From: Comamonadaceae bacterium
GTDB lineage: Bacteria; Pseudomonadota; Gammaproteobacteria; Burkholderiales; Burkholderiaceae_C
Direction: 5' to 3'
Length of the DNA stretch: 13,606 nt
Assembly: GCA_947371775.1 (NCBI GenBank)
Contig: CANBQX010000040.1
Location: 1 to 13,606, forward strand
A model generated the notes under the pieces. It saw only the letters and a list, made by a program, of their open reading frames with translations. It was not told where the DNA came from and searched no databases. This document shows, piece after piece, positions 1 through 7,523 of the stretch (its first letter is position 1; the number at the start of each line of letters is the position of its first letter). The position numbers were made by a program, and so were the translations under genes.

Positions 1-704
1 AAGATGCGGATGTCCTTGCGCACTTTGCCCAGCATGTCAGCCGCCGCCTTGTGGTCGGCAGGATCGTTGGAATAGGCGTCTTTGCCGATGTAGTGCAGCG
101 CGGGCGGCATGATTTCGGTGGGCGAGTCGAGGTAGGCAATGCCGCAAGATTTCAGTTTGGACGTGTATTCGGGCTTGAACACCAAATCCCAAGCGTTTTC
201 AGGCATGGGCATCTTACCCAGCGCTTTTTCAGCCTTGGTGCGGTTGATACCCACGGTCGTGAAGCCCCAGGCCCAGGGTACCAGGTGCTTGTTGCCCGGG
301 TCGGCTTTGCTCAAGGCCTGCATGATGGCCTCGTCCAGGTTGCCATAGTTCTTCAGTTTGGCGCGATCCAGCGGCTGGAAGAAGCCTGCTTCGACTTGCG
401 CAGGGCTGAACGCGGTACCGGGCACGACAATGTCGTAGCCCGTATTGCCAGCCACCAGCTTGGCATTGAGCGCCTCGTTGGTCTCAAAAGTGTCGTAATT
501 GACCTTGATGCCGGTCTCCTTCTCAAAGGCGGCAATCATTCCCTCGGGAATGTAGTCGGGCCAGTTGTAGATATTGAGCACTTTTTCCTCGGAAGTCGCC
601 GCCGCAACTGGGGCGCTGGCGGCCGGTGCCGCAACCTCCTCTTTTTTGCCACAGGCAAGCAGTGCCAAGGCCGTCAGGGCGAATGGCAATACGAATTTGT
701 TCAT
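1..704 (-). CDS. potF: Polyamine ABC transporter substrate-binding lipoprotein, PotF/PotD family (3' end outside window)
   Basis: This should be the extracytoplasmic binding protein that delivers putrescine or spermidine to a PotGHI-type ABC importer. I read 234 complete codons before the window edge; family members are usually about 350-370 residues, so roughly a third is missing. Residues 1-18 form a lipoprotein signal peptide with lipobox L15-L16-A17-C18, followed by GKK, so the mature protein should be anchored by a diacylglyceryl cysteine. An Ala/Pro-rich linker leads to VLNIYNWPDYIP, the typical start of the PotD/PotF fold, and later comes GYDIVVPG, also typical. The start is the only nearby ATG, preceded by GGAG at about 8 bases. 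It lies 79 bp after the aminotransferase gene on the same strand, so it may be the last gene of the polyamine operon or have its own promoter. Ligand specificity (putrescine, spermidine or agmatine) cannot be read from this part. Confidence 0.9.
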   Translation of the reverse strand, partial: MNKFVLPFALTALALLACGKKEEVAAPAASAPVAAATSEEKVLNIYNWPDYIPEGMIAAFEKETGIKVNYDTFETNEALNAKLVAGNTGYDIVVPGTAFSPAQVEAGFFQPLDRAKLKNYGNLDEAIMQALSKADPGNKHLVPWAWGFTTVGINRTKAEKALGKMPMPENAWDLVFKPEYTSKLKSCGIAYLDSPTEIMPPALHYIGKDAYSNDPADHKAAADMLGKVRKDIRI

Positions 705-773
705 GATGAAGATCTCCGAAGAAATGGGGTGGATGGAAGAAAAATCGGGCACCAGGGGCGCATTCAACGAAAA

Positions 774-779
774 ATTATA
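774..779 (-). promoter_or_regulatory. Possible -10 box for potF (perfect TATAAT)
   Basis: The minus strand carries an exact TATAAT about 70 bases upstream of the potF start, just beyond the stop codon of the aminotransferase gene. I find no good -35 hexamer at 16-18 bp spacing, and no TGn extension. It may give potF its own transcript, as is usual for binding proteins needed in excess, but could be a chance AT-rich match. Confidence 0.3.
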
Positions 780-783
780 AAAG

Positions 784-2184
784 TCAATCCATCCAAGCTG
801 CCGCCCGGGCATCCGCCAGCGTCAAATCCAGCACCTTGTGGATCAGCGCCATCAGCTCATCGATCTGCGCGTGGGTGATCGTCAGTGGCGGCGCAATGAT
901 CATGCGGTCGCCCACGGCGCGCATGATGAGTCCGTTGGCAAAGCAGTGCGCGCGGCAGCGCATGCCCACCTCCAGCTCGGAGGGAAACGGCGTCTTGCTG
1001 GCCTTGTCCTTGACCAACACCAGGCCCGCCATCAGGCCGCATGTCTCTGCCACGCCCACCAGGGGATGGCTGCTCAGTCCCGCGAATTGCTGCGCCAAAT
1101 AGGGGCCGACATCGTCCCGAACCCGGCCCACCAGGTTTTCACGCTCCATGATCTCCAGATTGGCCAGCGCCACGGCACAGGCGACCGGGTGGCCGCTGTA
1201 GGTATAGCCATGGTTGAACTCACCGCCCTGCTCGATCAGCACCTTGGCCACGCGGTTGCCGACCATGACACCGCCCAAAGGGATGTAGCCGCTGGTGATC
1301 GCCTTGGCAAACGTGACCAAGTCGGGCTTGTATCCAAATTTCTCGTAGGCAAACCAATGCCCCACCCGGCCAAAAGCGCAAATGACTTCATCACTGACCA
1401 GCAAGATGCCGTACTTGTCGACGATGCGTTGGATCTCGGGCCAATAGGTGGCTGGCGGGATGATGACGCCGCCCGCCCCTTGCACCGGTTCCCCAATAAA
1501 GGCAGCCACCTTTTCAGGCCCGATTTCCAGAATTTTCTGCTCCAGCCACCCCGCAGCCCGTATCCCGAACGCATCGCTGGACTCGCCTGGCAGGGCTTTT
1601 TCAAAATAGTAAGGTTGCTCGATGTGGGTGATGTTGGGAATCGGCAAATCGCCCTGGGCGTGCATGCCGCTCATGCCCCCCAAAGACGCGCCGGCCATGG
1701 TGCTGCCGTGGTAGCCGTTGACGCGGCCGATGATGACCTTGCGCTCGGGCTGGCCCAGCAAATCCCAATAGCGGCGCACCATGCGCACATTGGAGTCATT
1801 GCTCTCACTGCCGCTGGACGAATAAAACACGTGTTCAAAGCTTCGGTCACCCACCGTGGGCGCCAAAGACGCCAACTTGGCGGCCAAAGTGGCCGCAGGC
1901 ACATTGGTGGTTTGGAAAAAGCTGTTGTAGTACGGCAGTTTCATCATTTGGGCCTGTGCGGCATCGGCCAGCTCTTTGCGGCCATAACCCACGTTGACGC
2001 ACCACAAACCGCTCATGGCGTCGAGCATGCGCCGCCCCTCCGAGTCCCACACGTAGATGTCTTTGGCCTCGGTAATGACCCGCGCGCCCCGGGTATTGAG
2101 GTCTTTGAAGTCGGTAAAAGGATGCAAAAAGTGCGCACTGTCCATGGCTTGGATGTGCTGGGTATTGACGGTGGTTGTGGTCAT
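784..2184 (-). CDS. spuC: Class III PLP aminotransferase, putrescine/polyamine:pyruvate type (SpuC-like)
   Basis: This 466-residue class III (omega) aminotransferase probably moves the amino group of putrescine or another polyamine to pyruvate, giving 4-aminobutanal and alanine in the cytoplasm. Visible motifs in order are the N-terminal WCVNVGYGRKEL block, the phosphate-binding SSSGSESND near residues 122-130, NGYHGSTMAG near 156-165, GEPVQGAGG near 231-239, the cofactor aspartate in LLVSDEVICAFGR near 261-273, and TFAKAITSGYIPLGG, where K294 should form the Schiff base. Length and motifs match the SpuC group. I chose the ATG at 2184; a TTG five codons earlier (2199) is possible, and neither has a clear Shine-Dalgarno. 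It lies 43 bp after the glutamine synthetase-like gene in a polyamine operon, which supports a polyamine substrate. Taurine, beta-alanine or other omega-amine substrates remain possible from sequence alone. Confidence 0.88.
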   Translation of the reverse strand: MTTTTVNTQHIQAMDSAHFLHPFTDFKDLNTRGARVITEAKDIYVWDSEGRRMLDAMSGLWCVNVGYGRKELADAAQAQMMKLPYYNSFFQTTNVPAATLAAKLASLAPTVGDRSFEHVFYSSSGSESNDSNVRMVRRYWDLLGQPERKVIIGRVNGYHGSTMAGASLGGMSGMHAQGDLPIPNITHIEQPYYFEKALPGESSDAFGIRAAGWLEQKILEIGPEKVAAFIGEPVQGAGGVIIPPATYWPEIQRIVDKYGILLVSDEVICAFGRVGHWFAYEKFGYKPDLVTFAKAITSGYIPLGGVMVGNRVAKVLIEQGGEFNHGYTYSGHPVACAVALANLEIMERENLVGRVRDDVGPYLAQQFAGLSSHPLVGVAETCGLMAGLVLVKDKASKTPFPSELEVGMRCRAHCFANGLIMRAVGDRMIIAPPLTITHAQIDELMALIHKVLDLTLADARAAAWMD

Positions 2185-2227
2185 AAGCGTGGGGGGCAAT
2201 AAACAAAAAAACGACGGCGGATGGAGC

Positions 2228-3595
2228 TTAGACGTGGAGCAGCAAGTGCTCGCGCTCCCAAGGAGAAATCACTTTCATGAACTCGTCAAACTCCAACTCC
2301 TTGATTTCCGAGTAGACGGTGATGAATTCCTTGCCCAGCACCTCGTGCAAGTCGGACTCGCGGCGCAGCCAGTCCAGCGCTTCGCCCAGGCTTCGGGGCA
2401 AGGCATAGGGGGCCAAGTAGGCATCGCCCTTCATTTCGGGCTTGGGCATGATCTTGTTCTTGATGCCCAGGTAGCCGCAGGCCAGGGTCATGGCCATGGC
2501 TACATAGGGGTTGGCGTCAGAGCCTATCACCCGATTTTCCACGCGCCGCGCTGCGGGGCTGGAAATCGGGGAACGGATGCCGACGGTACGGTTGTCGTAT
2601 CCCCATTCAATATTGATGGGGGCGGCGGAATTGCGGCTCAGGCGTCGGTAGCTGTTCACATAGGGTGCCACCAGCACCATGGCCGCCGGAATGTAGCGTT
2701 GCAGGCCGCCGATGTAGTGCATAAACATCTCGGACGGCGAGCCATCCCGGTTGCTGAAAACATTGTGTCCGCTGGCAATGTCCACCAGGCTTTGGTGCAC
2801 ATGCATGGCACTGCCCGGCTCACCGGCAATCGGCTTGGCCATGAAGGTGGCGTACATATCGTGGCGCAACGCCGCCTCGCGCACCGTGCGTTTGAAGAAA
2901 AACACCTCGTCCGCCAAACCGAGCGGCTTGTTATGGAAGAAGTTAATTTCCATCTGCCCGGCACCCACCTCGTGGATCAGGGTGTCCACGTTGAGTTCCA
3001 TCTTGTCGCTGTAGTCGTAGATCTCTTCAAACAGCGGGTCAAACTCATTGACGGCGTCAATGCTGTAGGCCTGGCGCGAGGTCTCGGCCCGGCCGCTGCG
3101 GCCAATGGGCGCCTTCAGCAAGGTGTTGGGGTCGGTGTTTCGGGCCGTCAGATAGAACTCCAACTCGGGTGCGACGATGGGCTGCAAGCCCTCGGCCGCG
3201 AACAAGTCGCACACTTTTCGCAAGACACTGCGCGGCGCAAAGGGCACCAAATTGCCGGCATGGTCAAAACAGTCGTGGATCACCTGCGCGGTTGGATCCG
3301 TGGCCCACGGCACGATACGCACCGAAGACGGATCCGGGCGCAGTTGCATGTCCTTGTCGGTCGGGTCTATCACGTCGTAATACGGCCCGCTTTCCGGAAA
3401 CTCGCCGGTCACACCCATGGCCACGATGGCCTGGGGCAAGCGCATGCCCCGGTCCTCGGTAAATTTGGCGCGCGGCAAAATCTTTCCCCGTGCCACCCCG
3501 GTCAAGTCGGGCACCAGGCATTCGACCTCGGTCACCCGGCGTTCATTGAGCCATTGCTCCAAATCGTTGAAGTTCATGGTTTTTTGTTCAGACAT
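2228..3595 (-). CDS. puuA: Gamma-glutamylputrescine synthetase-like protein (glutamine synthetase family, PuuA-like)
   Basis: This 455-residue enzyme has the glutamine synthetase fold and most likely joins glutamate to putrescine using ATP, the first step of the Puu pathway. Catalytic blocks are visible: APELEFYL at 142-149 and EVGAGQMEINF at 209-219 (metal-binding glutamates), GSAMHVHQSL at 261-270 (metal and nucleotide histidine), NSYRRL at 314-319, and WGYDNRTVGIRSP at 331-343 followed by RVENR at 351-355 (phosphate/nucleotide arginines). The C-terminus VISPWEREHLLLHV closely resembles the ending of PuuA proteins. The ATG at 3595 has AAGGG a few bases upstream. It sits between puuB-like and spuC-like genes on the same strand. 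The family is broad (glutamylation of other amines, isopropylamine, ethanolamine), so putrescine is inferred from the neighbours. Confidence 0.9.
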   Translation of the reverse strand: MSEQKTMNFNDLEQWLNERRVTEVECLVPDLTGVARGKILPRAKFTEDRGMRLPQAIVAMGVTGEFPESGPYYDVIDPTDKDMQLRPDPSSVRIVPWATDPTAQVIHDCFDHAGNLVPFAPRSVLRKVCDLFAAEGLQPIVAPELEFYLTARNTDPNTLLKAPIGRSGRAETSRQAYSIDAVNEFDPLFEEIYDYSDKMELNVDTLIHEVGAGQMEINFFHNKPLGLADEVFFFKRTVREAALRHDMYATFMAKPIAGEPGSAMHVHQSLVDIASGHNVFSNRDGSPSEMFMHYIGGLQRYIPAAMVLVAPYVNSYRRLSRNSAAPINIEWGYDNRTVGIRSPISSPAARRVENRVIGSDANPYVAMAMTLACGYLGIKNKIMPKPEMKGDAYLAPYALPRSLGEALDWLRRESDLHEVLGKEFITVYSEIKELEFDEFMKVISPWEREHLLLHV

Positions 3596-3674
3596 CGCTT
3601 ATCCCTTTTTCTGGTGCTTTTCAGCTTTGTTTCGTTATCGGATCTGTAAGGGCCATTGTGCACCGCCCGGGCCA

Positions 3675-4982
3675 TCAAAAATGATCGCGCAACCGGTGGT
3701 AGAGCGTGCCGAGCACCAGACTCGGCGTGCGCAGCAAGGCGCCACCGGGGAAATTGCGGTGCTTGAGCCGGCTGAAAAGATCAAAGCGCTGGGCCTGACC
3801 GCCTATCGCCTGCGCTACCAACTGGCCCGCCAATCCCGTCAGCGCCACCCCGTGGCCACTAAAGCCCTGCAAGTAATAAATGTTGTCGCCCAGGCGGCCG
3901 AAATCCGGCGCCCGGTTCATGCTGATGTCGACAAAGCCACCCCACACGTAGTCAATTGGCACATCCTTGAGCGCGGGGAATACCTTGGCCATGCGCTGCG
4001 CCATGGTCTCTTTCAAATGGCGCGGGGTGCTGGTGGTGTAGCTCACCCGCCCACCAAAGAGCATGCGATGGTCCGCACTGAACCGGAAATAGTCCAGTAC
4101 GAAATTGTTGTCACACACCGCCGCGTTGTGGGGCAGCAAAGCTTTGGCACGCTCGGCATTCAGGGGCGCGGTGCCCACGATGTAAGTACCCACCGGCATG
4201 GCGCGCGCCGCCAGTTCGGGCGCAACCGCCGGGCCGTAGGCCGGCAAGGTGCAGTTCCCCGACAAAAGGGCAAACTTGGCTCGTACCAGGCCTTGCGCCG
4301 TCCGGGCAGTCACAGTCGCACCCCGTTCCATGGCTACCACCGCTGATTTTTCATAGATCTGCACCCCCAGCATGTGCGCTGCACGCGCCAGGCCCAGCCC
4401 ATATTTCAGGGGATGCAAATGTCCGGACCGCGTCTCGTAGGCGCAGGCGCAGTAGCGCTCACTGCCGATGTACTGTTGCACGTCCGCGCCTTCGGCCCAG
4501 GTACTTACAAAGCCGTAGTCGCGCTCCATAGACCGGACATCCGCTTCCAAATCACGGGCTTTGCGGGGCGAGTCCGCCACGTACATATAGCCATGCACGC
4601 GGTCGCAATCGATGCCAAACTCAGTGATCCGCTGGTCCACCAGATCAATCGCCTCCAGCGACATATCCCAAATTTGACGGGCGGCCGCCCTACCCAGTTG
4701 CTCTTCAAATAGGCCCTGGCCGCTGGCATATCCCACAATGGTCTGGCCGCCATTGCGACCCGAAGCGCCACTGCAAATCCGGTCCGCCTCCAGAACCACC
4801 ACCTTGAACCCCTGCTTGGCCAGCTCAATAGCAGCAGAAAGCCCCGAAAAGCCTGCGCCCACGACCACCACATCTGCCACCAAGTCGGTTTGCAGTGGTG
4901 CCAGCCAGGGTGGACGTACCACACTGGCCTCGTAGTAGCTTTGTTGGTTGAGCTGGGTATCCGATTGCAGCAGAGATGCCAT
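3675..4982 (-). CDS. puuB: FAD-dependent gamma-glutamylputrescine oxidase-like protein (PuuB-like, DAO family)
   Basis: This 435-residue flavoprotein of the D-amino-acid-oxidase/PuuB fold probably oxidises gamma-glutamylputrescine to the aldehyde, releasing ammonia and hydrogen peroxide. The N-terminal Rossmann motif GAGFSG is at residues 42-47, followed by an acidic end to the second strand (VVVLEADR) and the SGASGRNGGQ loop that packs on FAD. The C-terminal YYLQGFSGHGVALTGLAGQ block is the usual second flavin contact. Length fits the family (about 425 residues). Two starts compete. The ATG at 4982 has AGGA about 9 bases upstream and is used here. The ATG at 4991 overlaps the speB stop as ATGA but has AGGA directly against it. 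Either way the gene is translationally close-coupled to speB. Glycine- or sarcosine-oxidase-like activity is the main alternative; polyamine neighbours favour PuuB. Confidence 0.87.
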   Translation of the reverse strand: MASLLQSDTQLNQQSYYEASVVRPPWLAPLQTDLVADVVVVGAGFSGLSAAIELAKQGFKVVVLEADRICSGASGRNGGQTIVGYASGQGLFEEQLGRAAARQIWDMSLEAIDLVDQRITEFGIDCDRVHGYMYVADSPRKARDLEADVRSMERDYGFVSTWAEGADVQQYIGSERYCACAYETRSGHLHPLKYGLGLARAAHMLGVQIYEKSAVVAMERGATVTARTAQGLVRAKFALLSGNCTLPAYGPAVAPELAARAMPVGTYIVGTAPLNAERAKALLPHNAAVCDNNFVLDYFRFSADHRMLFGGRVSYTTSTPRHLKETMAQRMAKVFPALKDVPIDYVWGGFVDISMNRAPDFGRLGDNIYYLQGFSGHGVALTGLAGQLVAQAIGGQAQRFDLFSRLKHRNFPGGALLRTPSLVLGTLYHRLRDHF

Positions 4983-4987
4983 AGTTT

Positions 4988-5911
4988 TCATTCCTGAGCT
5001 GTTTTGGCCACCTGAGAGCACAGATAGGTCCACACAAACTGTGCGGCCGCGTTGCTGGTGAGTTCGGCATGGTCATAGGCGGGGGCCACCTCCACGCAGT
5101 CCATACCAATAAAGTTCAGCGGTGCGAGCTCCTCTAAAAAGGTCAGCACCTGCGAACTCGTCATGCCACCGGGCTCGGGTGTTCCGGTGCCGGGTGCAAA
5201 TGCGGGATCCAAGCAATCAATATCCAAGGTCAGGTAGCAAGGCTGTTGGCCAATGCGCTTGCGAATCTCGGCAATGATGTCGCCCAAGTGCGCCCCGTCC
5301 TTGCCGCGCAAATCCCGCGCGGTGTAAATCGCACCGCCCTGGTCTTTCACGTATTCGCGCGCGGCACGCTCACCACTGGAACGAATGCCAATCTGCACCG
5401 TCTTGGCGCGATCCACCAGCCCCTCTTGAATCGCCTCGTAAGTCCAGGTGCCATGGCCCGAGGGTTCGCCAAAATGGTCGCTCCAGGTGTCGCAATGGGC
5501 GTCAAAATGGATCAGCGCCACGGGCCCGTGCTGTGCGCTGGCAGCGCGCAACAAAGGCAGGGTCACGGAATGATCGCCGCCAATAAACACACAGTGGTGG
5601 CGCGCCATCAGGGCCGCTGCCTGGCTTTGAATTGCGCTGCGAACCTCGGGCAGCGGCGAGGCGTTGGGCAGACGCATATCGCCCGCGTCCCCCAGATATC
5701 CCAGTGGAGAAACATTGAAATAGGGGTGGATGCCATCACACAGCATCAAACTCGCGCGGCGTATTTCCTGCGGCCCAAAGCGCGCACCAGGGCGGTTCGT
5801 CACCGCACCGTCAAAGGGAATGCCCGCGATGGCAAAGCGGTGTGCTTGCAGCGATTCTGCGGCGAGAAACCGGTTGCTGTTGTTGGCGTAGGCGAAGTGG
5901 GCGCTGCTCAT
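4988..5911 (-). CDS. speB: Agmatinase / ureohydrolase family protein (SpeB-like)
   Basis: This 307-residue arginase-superfamily enzyme probably hydrolyses agmatine to putrescine and urea, using two manganese (or other divalent metal) ions. Metal ligands are all present: H114 in IGGDHSVTLP, D137, H139 and D141 in HFDAHCD, and D230 and D232 in LTLDIDCLDP, followed by the GTGTPEPGG substrate loop. The start ATG is preceded by GGAGGT with 7-base spacing, one of the strongest ribosome sites in the window. It is the promoter-proximal gene of the minus-strand operon, so urea release and putrescine supply would come first. Guanidinobutyrase, guanidinopropionase and other guanidino-acid hydrolases share every visible motif. 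Agmatine is preferred because the following genes consume its product. Confidence 0.88.
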   Translation of the reverse strand: MSSAHFAYANNSNRFLAAESLQAHRFAIAGIPFDGAVTNRPGARFGPQEIRRASLMLCDGIHPYFNVSPLGYLGDAGDMRLPNASPLPEVRSAIQSQAAALMARHHCVFIGGDHSVTLPLLRAASAQHGPVALIHFDAHCDTWSDHFGEPSGHGTWTYEAIQEGLVDRAKTVQIGIRSSGERAAREYVKDQGGAIYTARDLRGKDGAHLGDIIAEIRKRIGQQPCYLTLDIDCLDPAFAPGTGTPEPGGMTSSQVLTFLEELAPLNFIGMDCVEVAPAYDHAELTSNAAAQFVWTYLCSQVAKTAQE

Positions 5912-6000
5912 GGTGTAACCTCCAAGTTCAGCATGGTAATCGCTGCCGCCTATTCGCTAGCTGGCGCAATTTGCGCTCATTCACAGTCCCTTTTTTCGCT
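5912..6000. promoter_or_regulatory. Divergent control region between speB and the EamA exporter
   Basis: Eighty-nine bases separate the start of the minus-strand polyamine operon from the plus-strand exporter gene, so both promoters should lie here or in the adjoining coding ends. I do not see a convincing sigma70 hexamer pair on either strand. The most orderly element is the 13-bp palindrome listed separately. Confidence 0.5.
5964..5976. promoter_or_regulatory. Perfect 13-bp palindrome, candidate operator
   Basis: GCGCAA-T-TTGCGC is a perfect 6-1-6 inverted repeat lying 53 bp from the speB start and 25 bp from the exporter start. A dimeric regulator binding there could control both directions. 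No regulator gene is in the window. Assignment as an operator is inference from symmetry and position. Confidence 0.4.
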
Positions 6001-6933
6001 TTGAACCACCGTTTCCAACGTCCGCTGGCCTACCTCTGCTTGGCCCTGAGCATGAGCCTGGTCGGCGTCTATGTGGCGCTGTCCAAACCCTTGGTTGCGG
6101 CACTGCCCGTGTTTTTGCTGGGGTGGATGCGCTTTGGCATTGCCGCCATCGCCATGGCACCATGGCTGAAAAAACCGGCCAGCGAGCCTGCGCTGGATCG
6201 CCGCACCCGCGTGCTGCTGTTTTTTGAGTCCTTTCTGGGCAACTTCCTGTTTTCTATTTGCATGCTCTACGGCGTGAGCATGACCAGCACCGTTTCGGCA
6301 GGGGTGATATTGGCGGCTATTCCAGCCGTGGCGGCGCTGATGAGCGGACTGTTTTTAAAGGAGCGCCTGGGCCTTCGCATTTGGCTGGCCGTGGCCTGCG
6401 GCGCGGCGGGCATGGCACTGCTGTCTTGGGGCAAGCACACGCAATCGGTAGCAATAGAGCCTGCCGATACGCAGCGCGCCCTGTGGGGCAACCTCTTGGT
6501 GTTTGGCGCGGTGCTGTGTGAAGCCGCTTACCTGGTCATTGGCAAACGGCTGTCCGCCAACATCAGCCCCAAGCGCATCGCGGCGATCATCAATCTCTAT
6601 GGTTTTGCACTCATGGCGCCTGCGGGGCTTTATTACGCGCTGCGTTTTGACTTTGCTGCAGTACAGCCATCCTCCTGGGGACTCTTGGTTTTTTACGCAC
6701 TGGCCGCCAGCATGGGCACGGTCTGGTTGTGGATGACCGGCGTGAAGACGGTTCCTGCTGCGCAAGCAGGCGTCTTTAGCGTGATGCTGCCAGTCACCGC
6801 CACAGCCATAGGCGCCATTTTTTTGCATGAGGCCTTTAGTGCGATGCAAGCGGCCGCGTTTGCGCTGGCCTTGCTCGGACTGCTGCTGGCCACCCTGCCC
6901 GGCCGCAGTGCCAAGGCACAGGCGAGCGATTAG
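6001..6933 (+). CDS. DMT superfamily transporter, EamA domains (10 membrane segments)
   Basis: This 310-residue inner-membrane protein has the two-EamA-repeat architecture of drug/metabolite exporters. Hydrophobic stretches run from about residue 10 to the C-terminus in ten segments, and each repeat ends with the family pattern of a small-residue-rich helix plus a short K/HE motif: LFLKERL in the first repeat and IFLHEAF in the second. STVSAGVILAAIPAVAALMS is a typical EamA helix. The start is uncertain. The open frame extends back to 5842, but that would overlap speB antisense, so I use the TTG at 6001 just before the first membrane segment. The first ATG (6052) would cut into that segment, and neither has a visible ribosome site. 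Export of an amine or amino acid is plausible because it is divergent from the polyamine operon, but the substrate is unknown. Confidence 0.85.
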   Translation: MNHRFQRPLAYLCLALSMSLVGVYVALSKPLVAALPVFLLGWMRFGIAAIAMAPWLKKPASEPALDRRTRVLLFFESFLGNFLFSICMLYGVSMTSTVSAGVILAAIPAVAALMSGLFLKERLGLRIWLAVACGAAGMALLSWGKHTQSVAIEPADTQRALWGNLLVFGAVLCEAAYLVIGKRLSANISPKRIAAIINLYGFALMAPAGLYYALRFDFAAVQPSSWGLLVFYALAASMGTVWLWMTGVKTVPAAQAGVFSVMLPVTATAIGAIFLHEAFSAMQAAAFALALLGLLLATLPGRSAKAQASD

Positions 6934-7448
6934 AGCGGCTGAGGGCTCACCACCATGCCATCTTCGTCGGCATAGAGCCAGTCTCCGGGGCGCACCCACA
7001 CGCCTTGGATTTGAACGGCCAGCTGGGTTTGGCCTGGCATGCGTCGCTGCGTGGGCATAGGGCAAAGCGCCAAAGCCCGAATGCCCACCGCACATTGCGC
7101 AAGTTCGCCCACGTCGCGCACACAGCCGTCCACCACCACTCCAGCCCAGCCATTGCGCACCGCGTGGGCGCCCAACTTGCCGCCCATCAAGGCGCGCCGC
7201 ATCGAAGCGCCGCCGGCCACAACAAGCACTTGTCCAATTCGTCCTGAGGGGGTTTCAATCCACCCCGGCGACTCCAGGGCGGCCTTCACGCTGGTGTTGT
7301 CGTCCAGGCACTGCACCGTAGATACCGGGCCGTGAAATCGCCGCACCTGTCCGAAGTCCAGAAAGACGGGCGCAAGCACCCGAAAATCACCACTGAGGTC
7401 ATCAAGGAAGCGGTCGCACAGGTCTGTCGTGGGTACAAAGGGGTTCAT
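6930..7448 (-). CDS. RraA-family protein / 4-hydroxy-4-methyl-2-oxoglutarate aldolase-like
   Basis: This 172-residue protein belongs to the RraA / HMG-CHA class II aldolase family. Members either cleave 4-hydroxy-4-methyl-2-oxoglutarate or 4-carboxy-4-hydroxy-2-oxoadipate to pyruvate, decarboxylate oxaloacetate, or (E. coli RraA) inhibit RNase E. Visible family features are TTDLCD at 7-12, GPVSTVQC at 40-47, GGKLGAHAVRNGWAG at 89-103, and VVVDGCVRD, where R111-D112 is the aldolase Arg-Asp pair, then PGDWLYADEDGMVV near the C-terminus. GGAG lies about 8 bases before the ATG at 7448. Its TAA shares four bases with the exporter's TAG in a convergent overlap, so no terminator separates them. No aromatic-degradation gene is nearby, so I cannot choose between aldolase and regulator roles. 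Confidence 0.87.
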   Translation of the reverse strand: MNPFVPTTDLCDRFLDDLSGDFRVLAPVFLDFGQVRRFHGPVSTVQCLDDNTSVKAALESPGWIETPSGRIGQVLVVAGGASMRRALMGGKLGAHAVRNGWAGVVVDGCVRDVGELAQCAVGIRALALCPMPTQRRMPGQTQLAVQIQGVWVRPGDWLYADEDGMVVSPQPL

Positions 7449-7475
7449 AGAAGAGCTCCAAACCGAAGTGAAATG

Positions 7476-7492
7476 GGCCGCGCGAAGGACGC
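7476..7492 (+). repeat. 17-base intergenic repeat, copy 1
   Basis: GGCCGCGCGAAGGACGC here recurs with one mismatch at 8204-8220 (G to A at the thirteenth base), in the same orientation. It lies in the leader of the rraA-like gene, on the strand opposite to it. Its function is unknown; chance similarity in GC-rich DNA is possible. Confidence 0.35.
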
Positions 7493-7523
7493 AGAATCAA
7501 AAAAATTCAAATTTTCCCTCTGA

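Noticed and set aside
51..878. 275-codon plus-strand open frame at the left edge
   Set aside because: It is antisense to potF, which has a lipobox and family motifs, and no independent evidence supports it.
838..2202. 454-codon plus-strand open frame
   Set aside because: It is antisense to the aminotransferase, has His/Arg-rich low-complexity composition and no domain.
2057..3649. 530-codon plus-strand open frame
   Set aside because: It lies antisense to the puuA-like gene and the start of the aminotransferase gene, both of which have full sets of family motifs. Its translation is rich in His, Gly and Arg without a recognisable domain, as expected for a shadow in GC-rich DNA.
3596..3674. 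Separate promoter between puuB-like and puuA-like genes
   Set aside because: The 79-bp gap has a short GCCCGGGC palindrome and two GGGCCAT copies but no hexamer pair at proper spacing. The genes are more simply read as one operon.
5246..6004. 252-codon plus-strand open frame
   Set aside because: It is antisense to speB, which has all metal-binding motifs; its only odd point is that it ends at the exporter start.
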